Below are positions 1-12,153 of a stretch of 64,000 nucleotides of DNA, in pieces (within the stretch, counting starts at the first letter, position 1; the number at the start of each line of letters is the position of its first letter). Under the pieces are notes generated by a model that saw nothing but the letters and a program-made list of their open reading frames with translations, did no database searches and was not told where the DNA came from. The translations under genes were made by a program, and so were the position numbers. This DNA comes from Hofstenia miamia (Eukaryota > Xenacoelomorpha > Acoela), in assembly GCA_004352715.1 (NCBI GenBank), contig SCFE01000002.1:5140251-5204250 (forward strand), read 5' to 3'.

Positions 1-353
1 CACTTCAAAAGATTCTCATCACTACCATCTACACAATCGTCAATATGATCACAGACCCATTCAGAAGGAATGCATTTGTCACCCAGACGACATTCAAATT
101 CATTTGCTTCACATGAGCTCTTCGATTTGCCATCGCAATATTCTTCATCAGAGTAGTCTCCACAATTGTTTATTCCATCACAGAGTAAAGTTTTGTAAAT
201 GCAAACGTTGTTAGAACACAAGTAAGGGCAACCAACACCACTCCTTTTTTGAAATTCACTTTCTTTCACCAATTTTCTTTCAATTACAAGTGATCGATTG
301 GCCAAAGAGCTTACTATTAATAAGCAAGCCGTTAGTAACAAACTTGTTTGCAT
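1..353 (-). CDS. Secreted LDLa-repeat protein, N-terminal part (runs off left edge)
   Basis: Read on the minus strand from an ATG at 353 the frame stays open to base 1, about 117 residues. It starts with a hydrophobic signal peptide (MQTSLLLTACLLIVSSLA), then a short basic linker and two LDL-receptor class A modules. The first module has the cysteine series ending in CGDYSDEEYC, and the second ends in CVDGSDE and is cut by the window edge. The acidic SDE signature and flanking aspartates are the calcium cage of LDLa domains, so a secreted or extracellular ligand-binding protein is likely. The start is supported by the signal peptide directly after the ATG and a TATA-like box just upstream. 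It lies head-to-head with the larger LDLa gene at 3720, so the two probably arose by local duplication. The missing C-terminus prevents saying whether it is secreted or membrane-anchored. Confidence 0.85.
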   Translation of the reverse strand, partial: MQTSLLLTACLLIVSSLANRSLVIERKLVKESEFQKRSGVGCPYLCSNNVCIYKTLLCDGINNCGDYSDEEYCDGKSKSSCEANEFECRLGDKCIPSEWVCDHIDDCVDGSDENLLK

Positions 354-387
354 TGTTGATGATTCAAAATCGCAGGTTTAGCTTAAC

Positions 388-397
388 TTTATATAGC
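388..397 (-). promoter_or_regulatory. TATA-like box upstream of minus-strand LDLa gene
   Basis: The minus strand reads GCTATATAAA here, 35-44 bases upstream of the ATG at 353. A start site about 30 bases downstream would leave a 5' leader of only a few bases. Inferred from motif and spacing only; the surroundings are AT-rich, so chance occurrence is possible. Confidence 0.4.
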
Positions 398-1155
398 AAT
401 TTTCAGTGATGTATTTACAAAAGAGGCAAGTATCAACAAAATATTTACTAATATTGTCGAGAAATGCATTGGAGCTTGCTGTACGCAGATGTTGATTGCG
501 TTATCAGATTAAAAATTCTTATACAATACATGTACAATTGAAATATTGAAAGAATAGACACCTGAAAATGCCTCTTACCACCTTAGTTTTTAAAATATTT
601 TGTCATTTCTTAAAATAATGTTGATTTAGTCAGTTATAATTAATGTTGAAATTCTGACGAGGGGATGTTCCTCTTCCGTACATCATTGATTTGCGAGACT
701 TATAAAACATTTTAAACAATGAAAACCAATTCTGCGCATTTCTTTTTTATCTCCTTATATATTAAAAACTCAATTAGTTGCCAATAATTTCCAATTGATT
801 CAGTCTTCCTAAACCCCTGACCCCAACTATTCGGAATTCGATTGCCGTCACTTATTATTATTCTTCGGTGTTTAAAAGGTTGCAAGTGGTGCTATAAGAT
901 TTTTGTTTCGAGTGTTTTAAGCTCTGTATAAAGGCAGTTTTTTGTGATCAACAGCGAATGTTTAACTTGCAAACATATGACATATTTCAGAAACATAATA
1001 ATATTGATATTCTATGGATTGTTATTTAAATTCTGTTGATGTCATTTATATAAAATGATTATATTTTCAAAAAGTAAGTGAATTTGATTTGCATTTATGC
1101 TCAAGTATACCAGAAATGTCCATATCGGACCCCACTAAAATGCCAGACTTAACAT

Positions 1156-1193
1156 GGATTTGCAGACTATCAGTGGATTTGCAGACTATCAGT
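1156..1193. repeat. Two tandem 19-bp units
   Basis: The unit GGATTTGCAGACTATCAGT occurs twice head to tail (1156-1174 and 1175-1193) without mismatch. Function unknown. Confidence 0.9.
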
Positions 1194-1441
1194 AACCTCT
1201 CGGATGAGGATTGGATGCAGATCCAAAAAATTGTGAAGTAGATGTAATTTGGATTTGCGTGCAGATATTTTTGCGGATTCTCAATGTTTTTTCACATATT
1301 TTTGTTTTATTAATGCAAATTCAGGTGTCAGTAATTGACAGGATTTGTTTGCAACCTACGACAATTGTATCATTATATTAAGTCCTAGCATTTGCGGTCG
1401 GGAATTTATTATCTACTGGTACCCACCCGACCCGCTGTGAA

Positions 1442-1474
1442 AGACAACGGGCAGACCGTGACCGCCCGTTGTCT
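1442..1474. repeat. Perfect 11-bp inverted repeat (hairpin) in a GC-rich patch
   Basis: AGACAACGGGC (1442-1452) and GCCCGTTGTCT (1464-1474) are exact reverse complements around an 11-nt loop. The surrounding 1395-1535 is far more GC-rich than its neighbourhood and contains the ACCCACCCGACCCG style seen at hAT ends elsewhere in this window, so it may be a decayed transposon end. Confidence 0.7.
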
Positions 1475-1897
1475 CCTGTGTCAGATGGCGGTTCGCCAGC
1501 TTACTACTGTGCCGGAAATCCGCCGTCGATTAAATAAAGACAATTGACCTAAATTGAGTATGATTTCTAACAAAAGTCGTAGAAAACCATTCACACTTTC
1601 AAAAAATCGTTAGACTAAACTTTGCAAAGAATCTTATATTTCTAATCAAAAGAAAATACATCTAATAGAAAATTTTGAAAGAAGCACAAATATTTCGATA
1701 AATTTATGGGGAAATATTGTGTGTCCATGCCCGCCCGAAAAGCACCTGTTGTGTTAATGTGTTCCACCTATATTTACTCGTGAAATATTGCTACAGCTGA
1801 TTTTGTGCAAAAAATTTTATGTTTTATATTTGACTTTTCAATTTCAAACTTTACCAACGAAGAGCAAGGAGCAGCTCCAACATTAATGCATATAAAA

Positions 1898-1915
1898 ATA
1901 TATATATATATATAT
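1898..1915. repeat. (TA)n microsatellite
   Basis: Uninterrupted TA dinucleotide run. Similar runs occur at 3130-3148, 11877-11897, 16722-16741 and 28036-28068, and at the borders of the assembly gaps at 30380 and 41310. Confidence 0.9.
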
Positions 1916-3719
1916 GTATATTAGCGTAGCCCAGTAGTAGCCTAGGGTAGCAAAGCTAACCCAAAAAATTTGCAAACTACCCCAAAAATATTTCAAATTA
2001 TAATCCATATCTGATTATATATTCAAAATTTTGAATCCTGCAAAATTCATTATCTTACATAAATATTTAGTCATTCAAAGAGGTTTCCAAGATTGAAATC
2101 TAAATAACTGAAAACCTAGTGGGAGTTCATTTTCACTTTTGGGTATATATTTTTGCAGTTTAAGACCCTATTATTGCAAAAACATGGTATGCTGAAACTT
2201 CGCCGTTCACACACAAAAACCTGTTCCTAAAAAATGTTGCCAATTATCAAATCTGGCTTGTACATATTTTGCAGAAAATAGGTTTAACATATTTGCTTGC
2301 AAATGCTTGCTACAAATATATTGCACAGATAATCTTCAACTAAAAACAGGCAAAGTTTATTTTTTCTATATAAGATATGCTAAACCGAATCAGGTATTTC
2401 TTCCACTTTTTGAATTTTAAGAATGTATGTAGTGGTAGATGGATCCTAAAAAAGTCCACGTTGTAATCCATGAGAAACAAGGGCTACCTAAAATTTCTAG
2501 CAGTAGCGTTTGATTTCTTTTTGGTTCATAGCATTTTTTGGCTTGAAGTTCTTAGCTTTTTACCTAAAAATAGCGTAGGGTTAAAAACAAACTCACTGAA
2601 AAAACAGTAATCTTTTTAATACGAAAAAATGAAAATTCTCCAGGTTAGAGCCAAACCTGAAAACAAATGACACGCCTAGTTCGAGGTCTAGCTCTATTCT
2701 AAACATACCATGAGAATCCCATGCTTAAAATTTTATTTATTAGTTATTTCTTCGTCTCCTATAAGGCAAATTTGTTCATTTTATTGACAAACGTCTTAAA
2801 ATGAGAACTCTCTAATCAAGGTCAGAATTTCGATAAGTTTTAGTCATAAATTTATTAATATCTTTCTGATATTCATCGATTTTACCAAAAATATCATATT
2901 TGCAAAAAAGTGAATTTTGTGAGTTGAAATCAGCAAATTTTGCCGAATAGCGGGCTATAGAAACAAAGGTATCCTTGTTTTTGTATGCTAATCACCCTTC
3001 ATTCAGACATAAAAAACGACTTCATTGAGCTGCTTACTATAGAGACATGCTTTGCTTACCTTATATATTAATGGGATTTTCTAAAATAAGTTTTTTTTTC
3101 GAATTTTGAACTTTTAAAAATAACTATAAATATATATATATATATATCCAAACATTATTTTGTATGATCCTACTTCAGGATATAGAGGAAGGTTTACAGA
3201 TACACCTTCAAAAAGAATTATATACATATTTTGATGATACATTTTTTTGAAAATGGCGAATTTCGGTAAAATTATCACCATTTTACTCCAAAATAGGTTA
3301 CAGTTATGTCATGATACATTACAATTTCATTAGACCTATCTAAATGTCAAATAAGCAAACTTATATAAGCAATAGTTTAGCAAATGGCTTGATTAAGGGA
3401 AGTTCCACATTAAGCGCATCAATTTTTAAATGTGTTGAATTTAATTACAACTTTTCCACTCTTAATTTAGTTTAATAATTTTCATATATGTATATGGTTA
3501 CTTAATATTTTTCTCTTTTAATAGGAGTTTTGGAATATATTGAATCCAGCTATTTAGATATCAATCTACAAGAATATAATCAACTTAACTTCGCGAGTCA
3601 AAAATACCAGTAAATAGAACAATTGTAGGTAATTATTTATATATTATCTACCTTTGCTACCAGTTTTGTTGTAAAATTACGAAATATTAGCGACAGCAGA
3701 ACCGCTGAAACAGAAAGAA

Positions 3720-5902
3720 ATGTTGCTCAACACATTGTTCGTGTTATTTATTTGTCATCAAATCAGTGAGTTATTTTGTTAAAAAAACTATTGGTAAAAT
3801 CTTTTATAGATTCGGGAAATGTCGAAGAGGGAACAGAAATAAGTAAACGGTGGTCATTGCCAACATGCAAAGGCCAGTTTCAATGCGACAACGGCGGATG
3901 TATTGGCCTTCTTTTCCTTTGTAATGGCAGGAATGACTGTGGTGATCTAACCGATGAAAAATTCTGTAAAAATGTTCCGATGTGCACTGAAGACGAGTTT
4001 CTATGCAAATTAGGTGCTAAATGTATTTCCAAGAAATGGCTTTGTGATGGGACTGAGGATTGTGCTGATGGTTCTGACGAGAAACCAAGTTCGTGTCCAC
4101 TGCTTCCTCCAAAACATCCAAACTGTGCTTCTGACCAATTTGCTTGCGATAATGGTATGAAATTATCAAATAGTAATTCTATATATTTTTAGGACGTTGT
4201 GTGGCAGAAACATGTGAATGCAATGGCCTGAATGAGTGTGGAGATTGGAGTGATGAAGCTAAATGCGGTCCACCCACTGAACCTCCTTCAACCACTACTC
4301 CTTCGCGTCTATGCGCTGCAACAGATTACATGTGTAAGGAAGATGGTAGCTGTATTCACAAGCGAGCTGTATGCGATGGTGTACGAGACTGTCCAATTAT
4401 TGCAGATGATGAATGGAATTGTCCAACGACTACGCTGCCAGCCACTACTAAGCGGGTTTGCGACAAGGATGAATATGCTTGCGTAAACGGTGATTGCATA
4501 CATCATACGAAAGTTTGTGATGGTCTTCGAGACTGTACTGATGGATCTGATGAACGTAGTTTTTGCACTCCTATTGAACAGCCTCCAAGAGTTGAAGAAA
4601 TTTGTACGGAAGAAGAGTTCGTGTGTAGAGATAAAACGTGCATTGATATTACAAAAGTTTGTGATCAAATCATCGATTGCAATGATGCTTCGGATGAAGG
4701 AATTTTCTGTGCTACTGAGCCCCCAACTACCCCAGCACCAAGATGTGAAATGAATGAGTTTGTTTGTACCGACAGTGGAAAATGTGTTCCCGAAGAATAC
4801 GTTTGTGATGGCCGACCTGATTGTGCAGATAGATCCGATGAAGGTCTCTTTTGCCCCCCGCCAATCACAACTACTGCAGTTGCGGAATGTTCATTATTCG
4901 AATTCGTTTGTCGGGATGGAAGTTGCTTGCACCATACCTTGGTTTGTAATGGAATTGATAATTGTGGCGATCGTTCTGACGAAGGTATATGAATTACGCT
5001 ATTTCGTAAAATAGTCTTGTATTTAGGGAAATTTTGTAAGCGGCCTTCTGTTAAGCCTCCTACTGAGACATGCGGATTGACTGATTTCAAATGTCGTAAC
5101 GGGTATTGCATAGATGGTGATCTCTATTGTGACGGCATCAACCACTGCACAGATGGATCAGATGAGGTTTTCTGTCCCACACTTCCCAAATGCACTTTGG
5201 ACAAATTTGTTTGCGATAATGGCAAATGCATAGATGGTGACCTAACATGTGACCGTGTTGATCATTGTGGTGATAACTCAGATGAATCGGCTGCTCTTTG
5301 CAAATCCGCCTACAGAGATTGCATGCTGAAGGAATACAAATGTAGAAACAACGTCTGCATTCCTGAATCGAAAGTGTGTGACATGTCCAACGATTGTGGG
5401 GACTACACCGACGAATCATTCTGTCCGCCTGAAATGTGCAAAGGCTATGTTTGTAGCGATAAGTCGTTCTGCATACCTTGGGACTTGGTATTCTATAATT
5501 TGTTTTCTTGAAATAATTTTTATTTAGGTCTGTGATGGTTTAATTCATTGCAACAATGGGGACGACGAAGATCACTGTAACGTGAAACCTCCTTCCAAAA
5601 TCATTTACTCATGTAATTCTGAGGAATTTTCATGCTCCAAAACTCACCAATGCATTCCTGTCTGGCAAACGTGTAATGGCAAATCAGATTGCTCGGACAA
5701 TACTGATGAAACATCTTGCCACGTTCCTTTCCTTGGAACCGGTGTCAACCCTAAATGCAATGATCAAATGTTCTTATGTACTGACAAGACCTTCTGTGTT
5801 CCCGTTGAAAGAATGTGTGATCACCGCAATGATTGTCCTAACGGTTCTGATGAAATGCCACACATGTGTTTCAAGCATAAAAAAGTTGAATATGTAATAT
5901 AA
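3720..5902 (+). CDS. Secreted protein with 14 LDLa repeats, five exons
   Basis: Exons: 3720-3765, 3810-4154, 4193-4984, 5027-5487 and 5528-5902. They total 2019 nt, an exact multiple of three, giving 672 residues. All four introns (44, 38, 42, 40 nt) have GT-AG ends, and every junction keeps the frame and completes an LDLa module or the leader. Exon 1 encodes only a hydrophobic signal peptide starting MLLNTLFVLFIC. Then follow 14 cysteine-rich LDLa modules, most ending in a C-x-D-x-SDE-type calcium motif. Thr/Pro-rich linkers separate several modules in exon 3. No transmembrane segment, EGF module or YWTD propeller is visible, so it looks like a soluble extracellular multi-LDLa protein rather than an LDL receptor. 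Module 4 has a weaker calcium motif (ADDEWNC). The first ATG is chosen because it opens the signal peptide. Function is not predictable beyond calcium-dependent ligand binding. Confidence 0.88.
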
Positions 5903-7399
5903 CTTATAATAAATTTTTTTTATGTTAATTTTGTTTACATAATCAATTGCATCTTCATATCAGTTGTAAACTAAGTTAACCGTTACTAAACGAACAAATC
6001 CTATTTGAATTTCATAAGTTTTTGGTAAAAAATATACTGCAAAATGCCACGAACATGGGGTATACGATTATTCTAGTGCTTCCCATGATGCTTAACTACC
6101 AACCAAATAAGTTAGGAATTTGTATTTATTTTAAATGTTGAATAATAAATTCTTATATTAGCCTAGTTACCTTTTACTGTCGGGTAAATATTTGTAGAAA
6201 ATTCATTTGCAAGCATCGTAGCTTAACGCCTATCTTTTAAACGCAACATATTTTTAAATATTTAGAATTTTTTAAAAATGCTTAGCGTTATATTTTTTCA
6301 AACAGCATTTATGCCCACAAGTTCATTCTACGGAGTGAAGAAATTACGTTCAATTATTTTCAGACGAATTTTCTTCCATATTCAGATAATAATACCCTAT
6401 ATTAGTGTTATTTCTCAATTTTTTAAATAAAGTTTTGTATATACTATTATATATCAGGTTTCGTGAACCAACACCATATATTATGTATACAAATGTGCCG
6501 AACGATACAAACTTCTGTCTTGAATAAGGCACTTGCTTTAGATGCAATTTCCAGTCGCAGAACGTTGGCCGTAATAAAATTCTCAAAAAGAAATGGTCCG
6601 ACTTGCTTGTACAAAATTGGGTATAATAGATCTAAACTGAAATTAAAAAACTTAGATTTAGTTTTAGAAGAATATATGATACCAATGTAAAATGTCAAGG
6701 AACAGTATTATTTTTTCAATATTGGTTATAAATTATATATCCTCCACTGCTGTTGGACTGTTGCAGAATAATAGTTTTTTGGAAATTTCAGACTATTTTA
6801 CAATGCCTCCATCCAAGCCAAGCTCAGGGTCACGTATTTAGTAGTTTTTTAAATTTCTACAGACCAAAGATAAACAAATAAAAGAACAAAATATCTACTA
6901 TTAGAGTAGCGTTTTACAATATATATTGAAACAATAAGGATATTCAAAAACAATAAGTAACAAACAAAGACACATACAAAAATAAATATTTGCAAATCAA
7001 TTGCTAGTTTGGACTATGATGAATTTAGATTGGATGCAGTCTATTGAATAATCAGTATTATAAAATTTAAAACCTTATTTGTATTCAAGCGGTTCCTTTG
7101 TACAGCTAAAGGATTATTTTTCAAATTTTTTTAAATTCATTTAATTTGTTAACTTGTTTTTGTAGATTTAGGCAAGTTATTCCAGATATATTGATGTGTT
7201 GAGAAATGAATTTTTCATAATTTTCTTACTATATGCAAGAGGCTTAATTTTTAGGGTGCTGTGAATGTCTAAGCAAAATTTTAGGGGATAAAAAATTGGA
7301 TTTGTAGTTTAGAATTATATTATTAAATATTTAAAAGATTAATACGTTTTTAAAAATATTAAATTGTGGATTCAGAAAAATTTTTGTTAATTTTTTATT
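5903..7399. other. Intergenic AT-rich region, no convincing gene
   Basis: Contains one plus-strand ORF of 75 codons (6463-6690) preceded by a pyrimidine-poor AG and encoding a basic peptide that I do not recognise. It could be an exon remnant but has no supporting motif. The rest is low-complexity AT. Confidence 0.3.
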
Positions 7400-7411
7400 T
7401 TTGCACTTCTG

Positions 7412-9442
7412 TTATATATGATTAACTGCTATTTTTATAGCCCATTTTATTTGCACATTGAATTTATTCAAAAGTTGTTGATTTATGACGGTATACAGTA
7501 TGTTTCCATAATTAAAGTAATTTAGTACTAATGTGTGAATTAATTGAATTTTTGCTGTTGTTTGGGTGCTGTTGTAATATATTGCTACCTTAATTGAAAT
7601 AGCCTTTTCCCCTATAACACTAGTTTGGTTTGTAAAATTAAGTTGAGAATAAAAATGTATACCTAAATATTTAAAATTAACTTGTTCCATGTTTGTGGGA
7701 TTATATTTCTTTTTTAACAGAAAAGCATTTGTGGAATTATCTCTAGATTTAGGTATAATTTAACAAATTTGAGTTGTAGATAGGTTTATTCTTAGTTTTA
7801 ATAAACCAAAATATTGTGCAAGAAAAGTGCAATTTTCTTCGAGAACTTTGATTGCAATTTCAGGGAACTTATGTCAACAGAATGGCATAGTATTAACAGC
7901 ATATTGTATGAAATTACATGTGATATAATTGTTCAAATCACTTAAATACATTTTGAATAGTAAAGTTCCCTAAATTGTTCCTTGGGGAACACCATTTATA
8001 ATAAAAATCCAACAGAGAGAATTTCATTTAGTTTAACTCTGTCTACTAATTAAGTCTGCACTTTTGTGTGAGAAGCCCAGCACTTTTATTTTTTTAATTA
8101 ACCTGTGTTGGTCGATAGATTCTAAAGTTTTTGATAAATTTAAGCGTAAACCAGCTGAATACTCATCAATATTCACGCTATTTCTCCAATTTTCGATAGC
8201 TGTTAACAAAACATCATTTGTAGAAATATATTGAAGAAGACCCTATTGATTTTGAGAGTACAGATTATTTTACATAAATTTTCATTAATTGTTTAAAAAG
8301 AAGTCTTTAAAAAAATCTTACTAATTGGCGATGTAATAGAAATGTATATGCTTAAACAATCTTTTGGGTCCTCTGTTTTAAATATTGGAGTAATATTTCC
8401 AATTTTGATGAGTCAGGAAAAGTCGAATGTCTAATACACGACGCGGTTGTAATGTATGAAAGTGGCTCAGCTATAAATCTAATTTTTTCAGAGTAAAAAT
8501 TGTCCTTTAAGAGCAACAAATATCTAATTAGAAAAAAATATTTTTATTAAAGTTGTTGAATATTTCATTTGGTGTTTGTGAAGACTAAATTCTATTACAA
8601 TTTCCGGGTATTAAATAATTTATTAGTGTTAAGGCATTTCTTATGATTTTTTTATTTTTTTTTCCAAGATCTAGTTGGATAGTTAATATTTTCTCATTAA
8701 AATAAGTTATTATAAAGCAGTAAGGGAATTCAGAACAAATGTATCTATATAGAGATTCATTTTCTGAAACCATGAAATTATCAATCAAGGCTTGATTATT
8801 TGCAGAAATTTTGAATGGAATAAATTGATTTATTAGTGAAATGTTGAAAGTTGAAGGGACATTTTGTGCATCTGATTTCTCAGTAATTTTTAAAAATTTC
8901 AAATTCTGTCACCCATTAGCATTATATTTGTTGTATAATTTAAGGCTGTAATGATTTCATTTTCGATTGTTCAAAGAAATTGTTCGAATGAGTTTTGTTT
9001 GGATAACATGGTATATTCAGAGGCTGTCTACTATTGTCTACTATTGCACATAAGCAGGTTTTGGATGTCAACCCTGAGACTTTCACATGAGATATTGTAT
9101 GGAATATTTTTCTCAAGTTTATGTTTTATTTTTTTTATCAATTAAGAGCATATAACACCTCCTCTTTTTGTTTTATTGTAGTGTAAAGTTTGATTTTTAT
9201 CTGTTCTAAGTAGTTTAAATGTATATAATTATCAATTCACCAAGAAGAATTTTCCTGATCATTTGTAAGCCATGTTGTACAAATTGTTTGTATTCATTAT
9301 TTTTTGAAGAAAGGCTTTTAAAGTTAATGTGAATATATTTAGTCGAATTTATTGATTGTACTTTATTAATACATTGCGGGTATTTACTTACATTTTCTAT
9401 ATATTTTAATAATATACATATTGAACAAATAGGATTGCGCAA
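7412..9442 (-). pseudogene. Decayed LINE (Jockey/CR1-like) reverse transcriptase
   Basis: Reading the minus strand from about 9440 to 7412 in shifting frames gives a non-LTR reverse transcriptase in the expected order. A conserved block near 8390 (KIGNITPIFKTED) matches the segment before the NYRPIS motif. Then come LRLNLSKTLESIDQHRL near 8110, INGVPQGTI near 7990 followed by GTLLFKMYLSDL, and the C-terminal YLGIHFYSQLNF motif near 7660. There are many stops and frameshifts, and the catalytic double-aspartate block cannot be found, so it is inactive. The 5' part (8900-9440) contains only weak upstream ORFs. No poly-A or target duplication was identified. Confidence 0.7.
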
Positions 9443-9459
9443 ATGATAATATTGTGTAA

Positions 9460-9708
<249 letters not shown>

Positions 9709-9742
9709 AATGAACAAGAGATTCGGAAACAAATAACTTATG

Positions 9743-10620
9743 TTAATGATTAGTATGAAAAGCTCTTTACAATTATAGAGAACACTGTACCATATAGAAG
9801 AACAAAACGTCAAATACTACCAAAATATCTTAGTTCTTAGTCAATGCATTGCCTTAATAAATTGAATACTTTAAAAAGAAAACGTTATTTTAACCATTAT
9901 TTATATCGTAATGCTATTAGGAATCTATTAGATTCCATAGAGTTAGATAAAATTAATTTCATAAACAATTTCTCTTTTAAAAGAAATTTAAATGAATGTT
10001 ATTCTCTTATAAATGTAATTTTTCTAAAATTATGTTTTANNNNNNNNNNNNNNNNNNNTGTTAGATTCCATAGAGTTAGATAAAATAAATTTCATAAACA
10101 ATTTCTCTTTTAAAACAAATTTAAATGAATGTTATTCTCTTATAAATGTAATTTTTCTAAAATTATGTTTTATAACAGCATAGATTTCACTGATTTGCAT
10201 AATATATCTAAATGTTTTTAATAACTACTTTTGTTCTGTTTATAATGAAAGTGATACTCATATTATGAATCTCATTTCCATTGTCATTAATCAAAAATCT
10301 TGAAATAGAAATTGAAGACGTATTTGAAGTGATGTCCTATCTCTCAATGAAAGGATGTTGATTTGATAACATCCCTAATTGTTTTTAAAGAAGTTTTCAA
10401 CAGTATTTGCACCCCATATTTTACAACTATCTGGAAGCATGAAATTATCCATCCAATCCACACAAAAGGATTAAATTATGAATTACAGACCAATAAGCTT
10501 CTTACCAAAACTATCATTAATATTGGAAAATATCATATTTAAGCGACTTTATCCTGTTCGTCTTTTTGTATGGTATTGTATATATAGGGTAATACTGTAC
10601 TTATAATATTGATATTCAAA
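9743..10620 (+). pseudogene. LINE fragment, N-terminal part of reverse transcriptase
   Basis: Plus-strand frames carry an ORF with VPYRRTKRQILPKYLS and a basic helical segment, the usual region between endonuclease and reverse transcriptase in Jockey-like LINEs. About 650 bases downstream NYRPISLLPKLSLILE (10480-10530) is the first reverse transcriptase motif. Sequence is lost after about 10560. It points away from the LINE at 7412-9442. An internal segment is duplicated around the gap at 10040-10058. Confidence 0.65.
9928..10172. repeat. 112-bp direct repeat flanking an 19-N gap (assembly overlap)
   Basis: 9928-10039 and 10061-10172 are the same sequence with two or so differences, separated by N at 10040-10058. 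Typical of two overlapping contig ends placed side by side. Confidence 0.85.
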
Positions 10621-12153
10621 GAAATTATGTCAAATTTGAAAAAAATATTGAAAATTTGAAATATAAGAGAGAAGGGATATCATACTTTAATAGTTTGTTA
10701 GAAAGATAAATGACTAAACAACAACTTCACATTACGTAAATCCCAATTGCAAATAAATTAAATAAAAGGATTATTTATGGCAGGTTTAAAATGCATTCTG
10801 ACAACTTTAAGAAAAAGTCTGCCAAGTTTTAATGCAAACACGATGGGATAACGTAATGGATTTTTAATTGAAACGTAGAATGTTAATTTTTTTTAATTAC
10901 ACGTTCGTATTTTTCCTCTAACTTGGTGATTGGTAGGTTCATTGCATTTTTTCTCGACCCATAAATTCTAGGAAAATCCAGCTCTTTTTTCTCAATTTTG
11001 TTTTGAAGGATTTTTGATGGCACGCAAATTTAAATTTTGCTTTGCCTAATTTCTTTTATTATTTTCGAATTTTATAAGCTAATCGAAATTTCGATTTAGG
11101 AATGCAGGGACCGAGTTTATTAAAAAATTTAATAGTTCAGGGAGCCCGTTGTAAATCCAAGAAGACAAACAAATTAAACAGTTTTTTCCATAAAATAACA
11201 TTAAGCAAAAGTATATAAATCGAATTAAAAAAATTTTCAAAAAAGATATGTCCTGATATCTATGTTTCGATCTCACCTCCTTCCTGTACACGTCGCTATT
11301 TGTTTTCAATGACGGTAGAATAATATTTAGCTAATACTATTGCATGACACTTTATCAACGTGTATGGGCAACATTTATGAAATTTTTTGTAAATATTTTG
11401 AAGAATCATTTTTAGTATGATTTGTCACGTATATCTTGTGTTTAAAATAAGGAGCTCATGCTGTGTAATGAAAATAGAAAACAAATGTATAGAATCTACT
11501 TATGTGAAGGTGTCGAACCACTTAATTTTAAAGATAATTTTGTAGACGCAATCAAAGATGGACATTGGGGAAAATTTACAGCAGGACCATTTAAGTTAAG
11601 GCCATTTCGACCCATTTTGTGATCACTTTATGATCTGTGAAAAAAAAATTTCTTTAATTTTGCAACTTGCTAAGTAAAATAAATATATTAAAACTTATGA
11701 TATGTACAAACTAAAATTTAACATAAACAATTGCGTTTTAGAAAAGTATATTATAGTACAAATGTAACATATTTCAAATGTGAAGTTATATTTTAATTAA
11801 TTGTTTATAAATTATATATCAGGCATTACATTTGGGTTTATTTGTGTGTACTTTTGCGAATTTTCAGTCCACAACTTATATATATATATATATATATTCC
11901 TTCTAAAATTACTATGTCCGATCTAAAAAAAGTTGTTTTGCCGCTCTTGCGCTTAGCTAATGTTAACTTTGAAATGTTCAATTTATCGAATTCAATTGCC
12001 AGTGAACTCTCATTTCATTCTAGTGTTTTCCGAACTTCACATGCAAATCGCTATTGGTCGCACACAGTGTAGTGAGTAACACGTCGATAACACTGTATAT
12101 TTGCTAAGCAGCTCGATCGTGTTATTCGCGTTTCTTGCATTTACTAGGAGATA
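10621..12153. other. Region upstream of the USP gene
   Basis: No established gene. A 54-codon ORF at 11458-11622 (see separate entry) and a TA repeat at 11877-11897 are present. Pol II promoter elements for the USP gene could not be placed with confidence. Confidence 0.4.
11458..11622 (+). other. Small ORF of 54 codons, unrecognised
   Basis: ATG at 11458 to TGA at 11620-11622. The peptide contains DGHWGKFTAGPFKLRPF, which looks more like a protein-derived sequence than random AT-rich translation, but I do not recognise the family. It could be a captured gene fragment or a relic exon. It lies about 530 bases upstream of the USP start. Confidence 0.2.

Larger units (their letters stand above)
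398..3719. other. Shared upstream region of the two divergent LDLa genes
   Basis: No coding exon recognised. It holds a 19-bp tandem duplication (1156-1193), a GC-rich patch with a perfect hairpin (1442-1474), and TA dinucleotide runs at 1898-1915 and 3130-3148. Pyrimidine-rich stretches near 1920-2010 and 2640-2700 resemble decayed transposon ends but I could not pair them. Confidence 0.5.

Noticed and set aside
1898-1915. Short tandem repeats as a CRISPR-like array
   Set aside because: They are simple TA microsatellites in an animal genome, without spaced repeats.
4232-5419. Several overlapping ORFs on both strands inside the LDLa gene
   Set aside because: They are shadows of the LDLa frame; only the LDLa frame has the cysteine and SDE periodicity and consistent introns.
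3720-5902. Calling the 14-repeat gene an LDL receptor or LRP orthologue
   Set aside because: No EGF modules, YWTD propeller, membrane segment or cytoplasmic NPxY motif are present.
11842-12072. 76-codon ORF directly upstream of the USP start
   Set aside because: It is initiated inside a TA repeat, has no recognised motif and ends before the USP ATG in another context; treated as upstream non-coding.
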